From Pseudomonadota bacterium (GTDB taxonomy: Bacteria > Myxococcota > Myxococcia > Myxococcales > Myxococcaceae), in contig JAFAAN010000141.1 of NCBI GenBank assembly GCA_023426545.1, positions 1-32,087 on the forward strand: DNA of 32,087 nt, written 5' to 3'. The notes under the pieces were generated by a model that saw nothing but the letters and a program-made list of their open reading frames with translations, ran no database searches and was not told where the DNA came from. Each line of letters opens with the position of its first letter. The first letter of the stretch is position 1. The position numbers and the translations under genes were made by a program. Below are positions 32,083-32,087 of the stretch, in pieces.

Positions 32083-32087
32083 GGGGG

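Noticed and set aside
1..32087. CRISPR array, insertion sequence, prophage or toxin-antitoxin module
   Set aside because: No regularly spaced direct repeats, transposase, integrase or toxin-like small gene pair was seen on either strand.

Overview
The window is GC-rich bacterial DNA packed with genes on both strands. It almost certainly comes from a myxobacterium of the Myxococcaceae (Myxococcus, Pyxidicoccus or Corallococcus type). The main evidence is a complete pomY-pomZ-pomX division-site cluster, known from Myxococcus xanthus, whose diagnostic residues are all present (PomZ G62, K66 and D90; PomX K13 and R15). Supporting signs are a CHASE2 adenylate cyclase, an orphan PAS histidine kinase, Asp/Ala/Gly-linker lipoproteins and two good sigma-54 promoters. 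Both edges are extreme G/C tracts and the left edge cuts a gene, so the window may be a whole short-read contig.

Layout. 1-496 (-): truncated protein of unknown function. 680-5392 (+): M1 aminopeptidase with HEAT repeats and a basic tail, a soluble PAS-PAS histidine kinase, and a 55-residue protein behind a sigma-54 promoter. 5405-5950 (-): TspO. 6074-6628 (+): DUF924. 6632-8612 (-): two back-to-back ferritin-like genes. 8834-12808 (+): an operon-like run of CHASE2 adenylate cyclase, SH3-type exported protein and M48 metalloprotease. 12815-17266 (-): pomX, pomZ and pomY, transcribed pomY to pomX, with competing hairpins in the leader. 17687-19945 (+): XRE regulator, fatty-acid desaturase and AraC-type regulator. 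20012-20641 (-): single-HKD PLD protein, divergent from a TetR gene (20739) across a perfect two-tier 35-bp palindrome. 21457-25883 (+): two tandem ALDH3-type aldehyde dehydrogenases and a lipoprotein. 26029-27361 (+): two bacterial-PH membrane proteins. 27432-29054 (-): ABC-F ATPase. 29239-32025 (+): stand-alone B3/B4 domain protein, DUF481 outer-membrane protein, CBS protein behind a sigma-54 promoter, and a secreted protein behind an AT-rich promoter.

How the genes work together. PomX, PomY and PomZ form the complex that positions the FtsZ ring at midcell. The cyclase operon looks like envelope sensing linked to cAMP and periplasmic proteolysis. The TetR, ALDH and desaturase genes suggest local handling of lipids and fatty aldehydes. 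The two ferritin-like proteins are translationally coupled and probably act together. No rRNA, tRNA, CRISPR array, insertion sequence or phage gene was seen. The points most worth a second look are the pomY leader, a possible winged helix at the PomY C-terminus, the TetR operator, the lost stop codon in the second ALDH gene and the ferritin-like pair.
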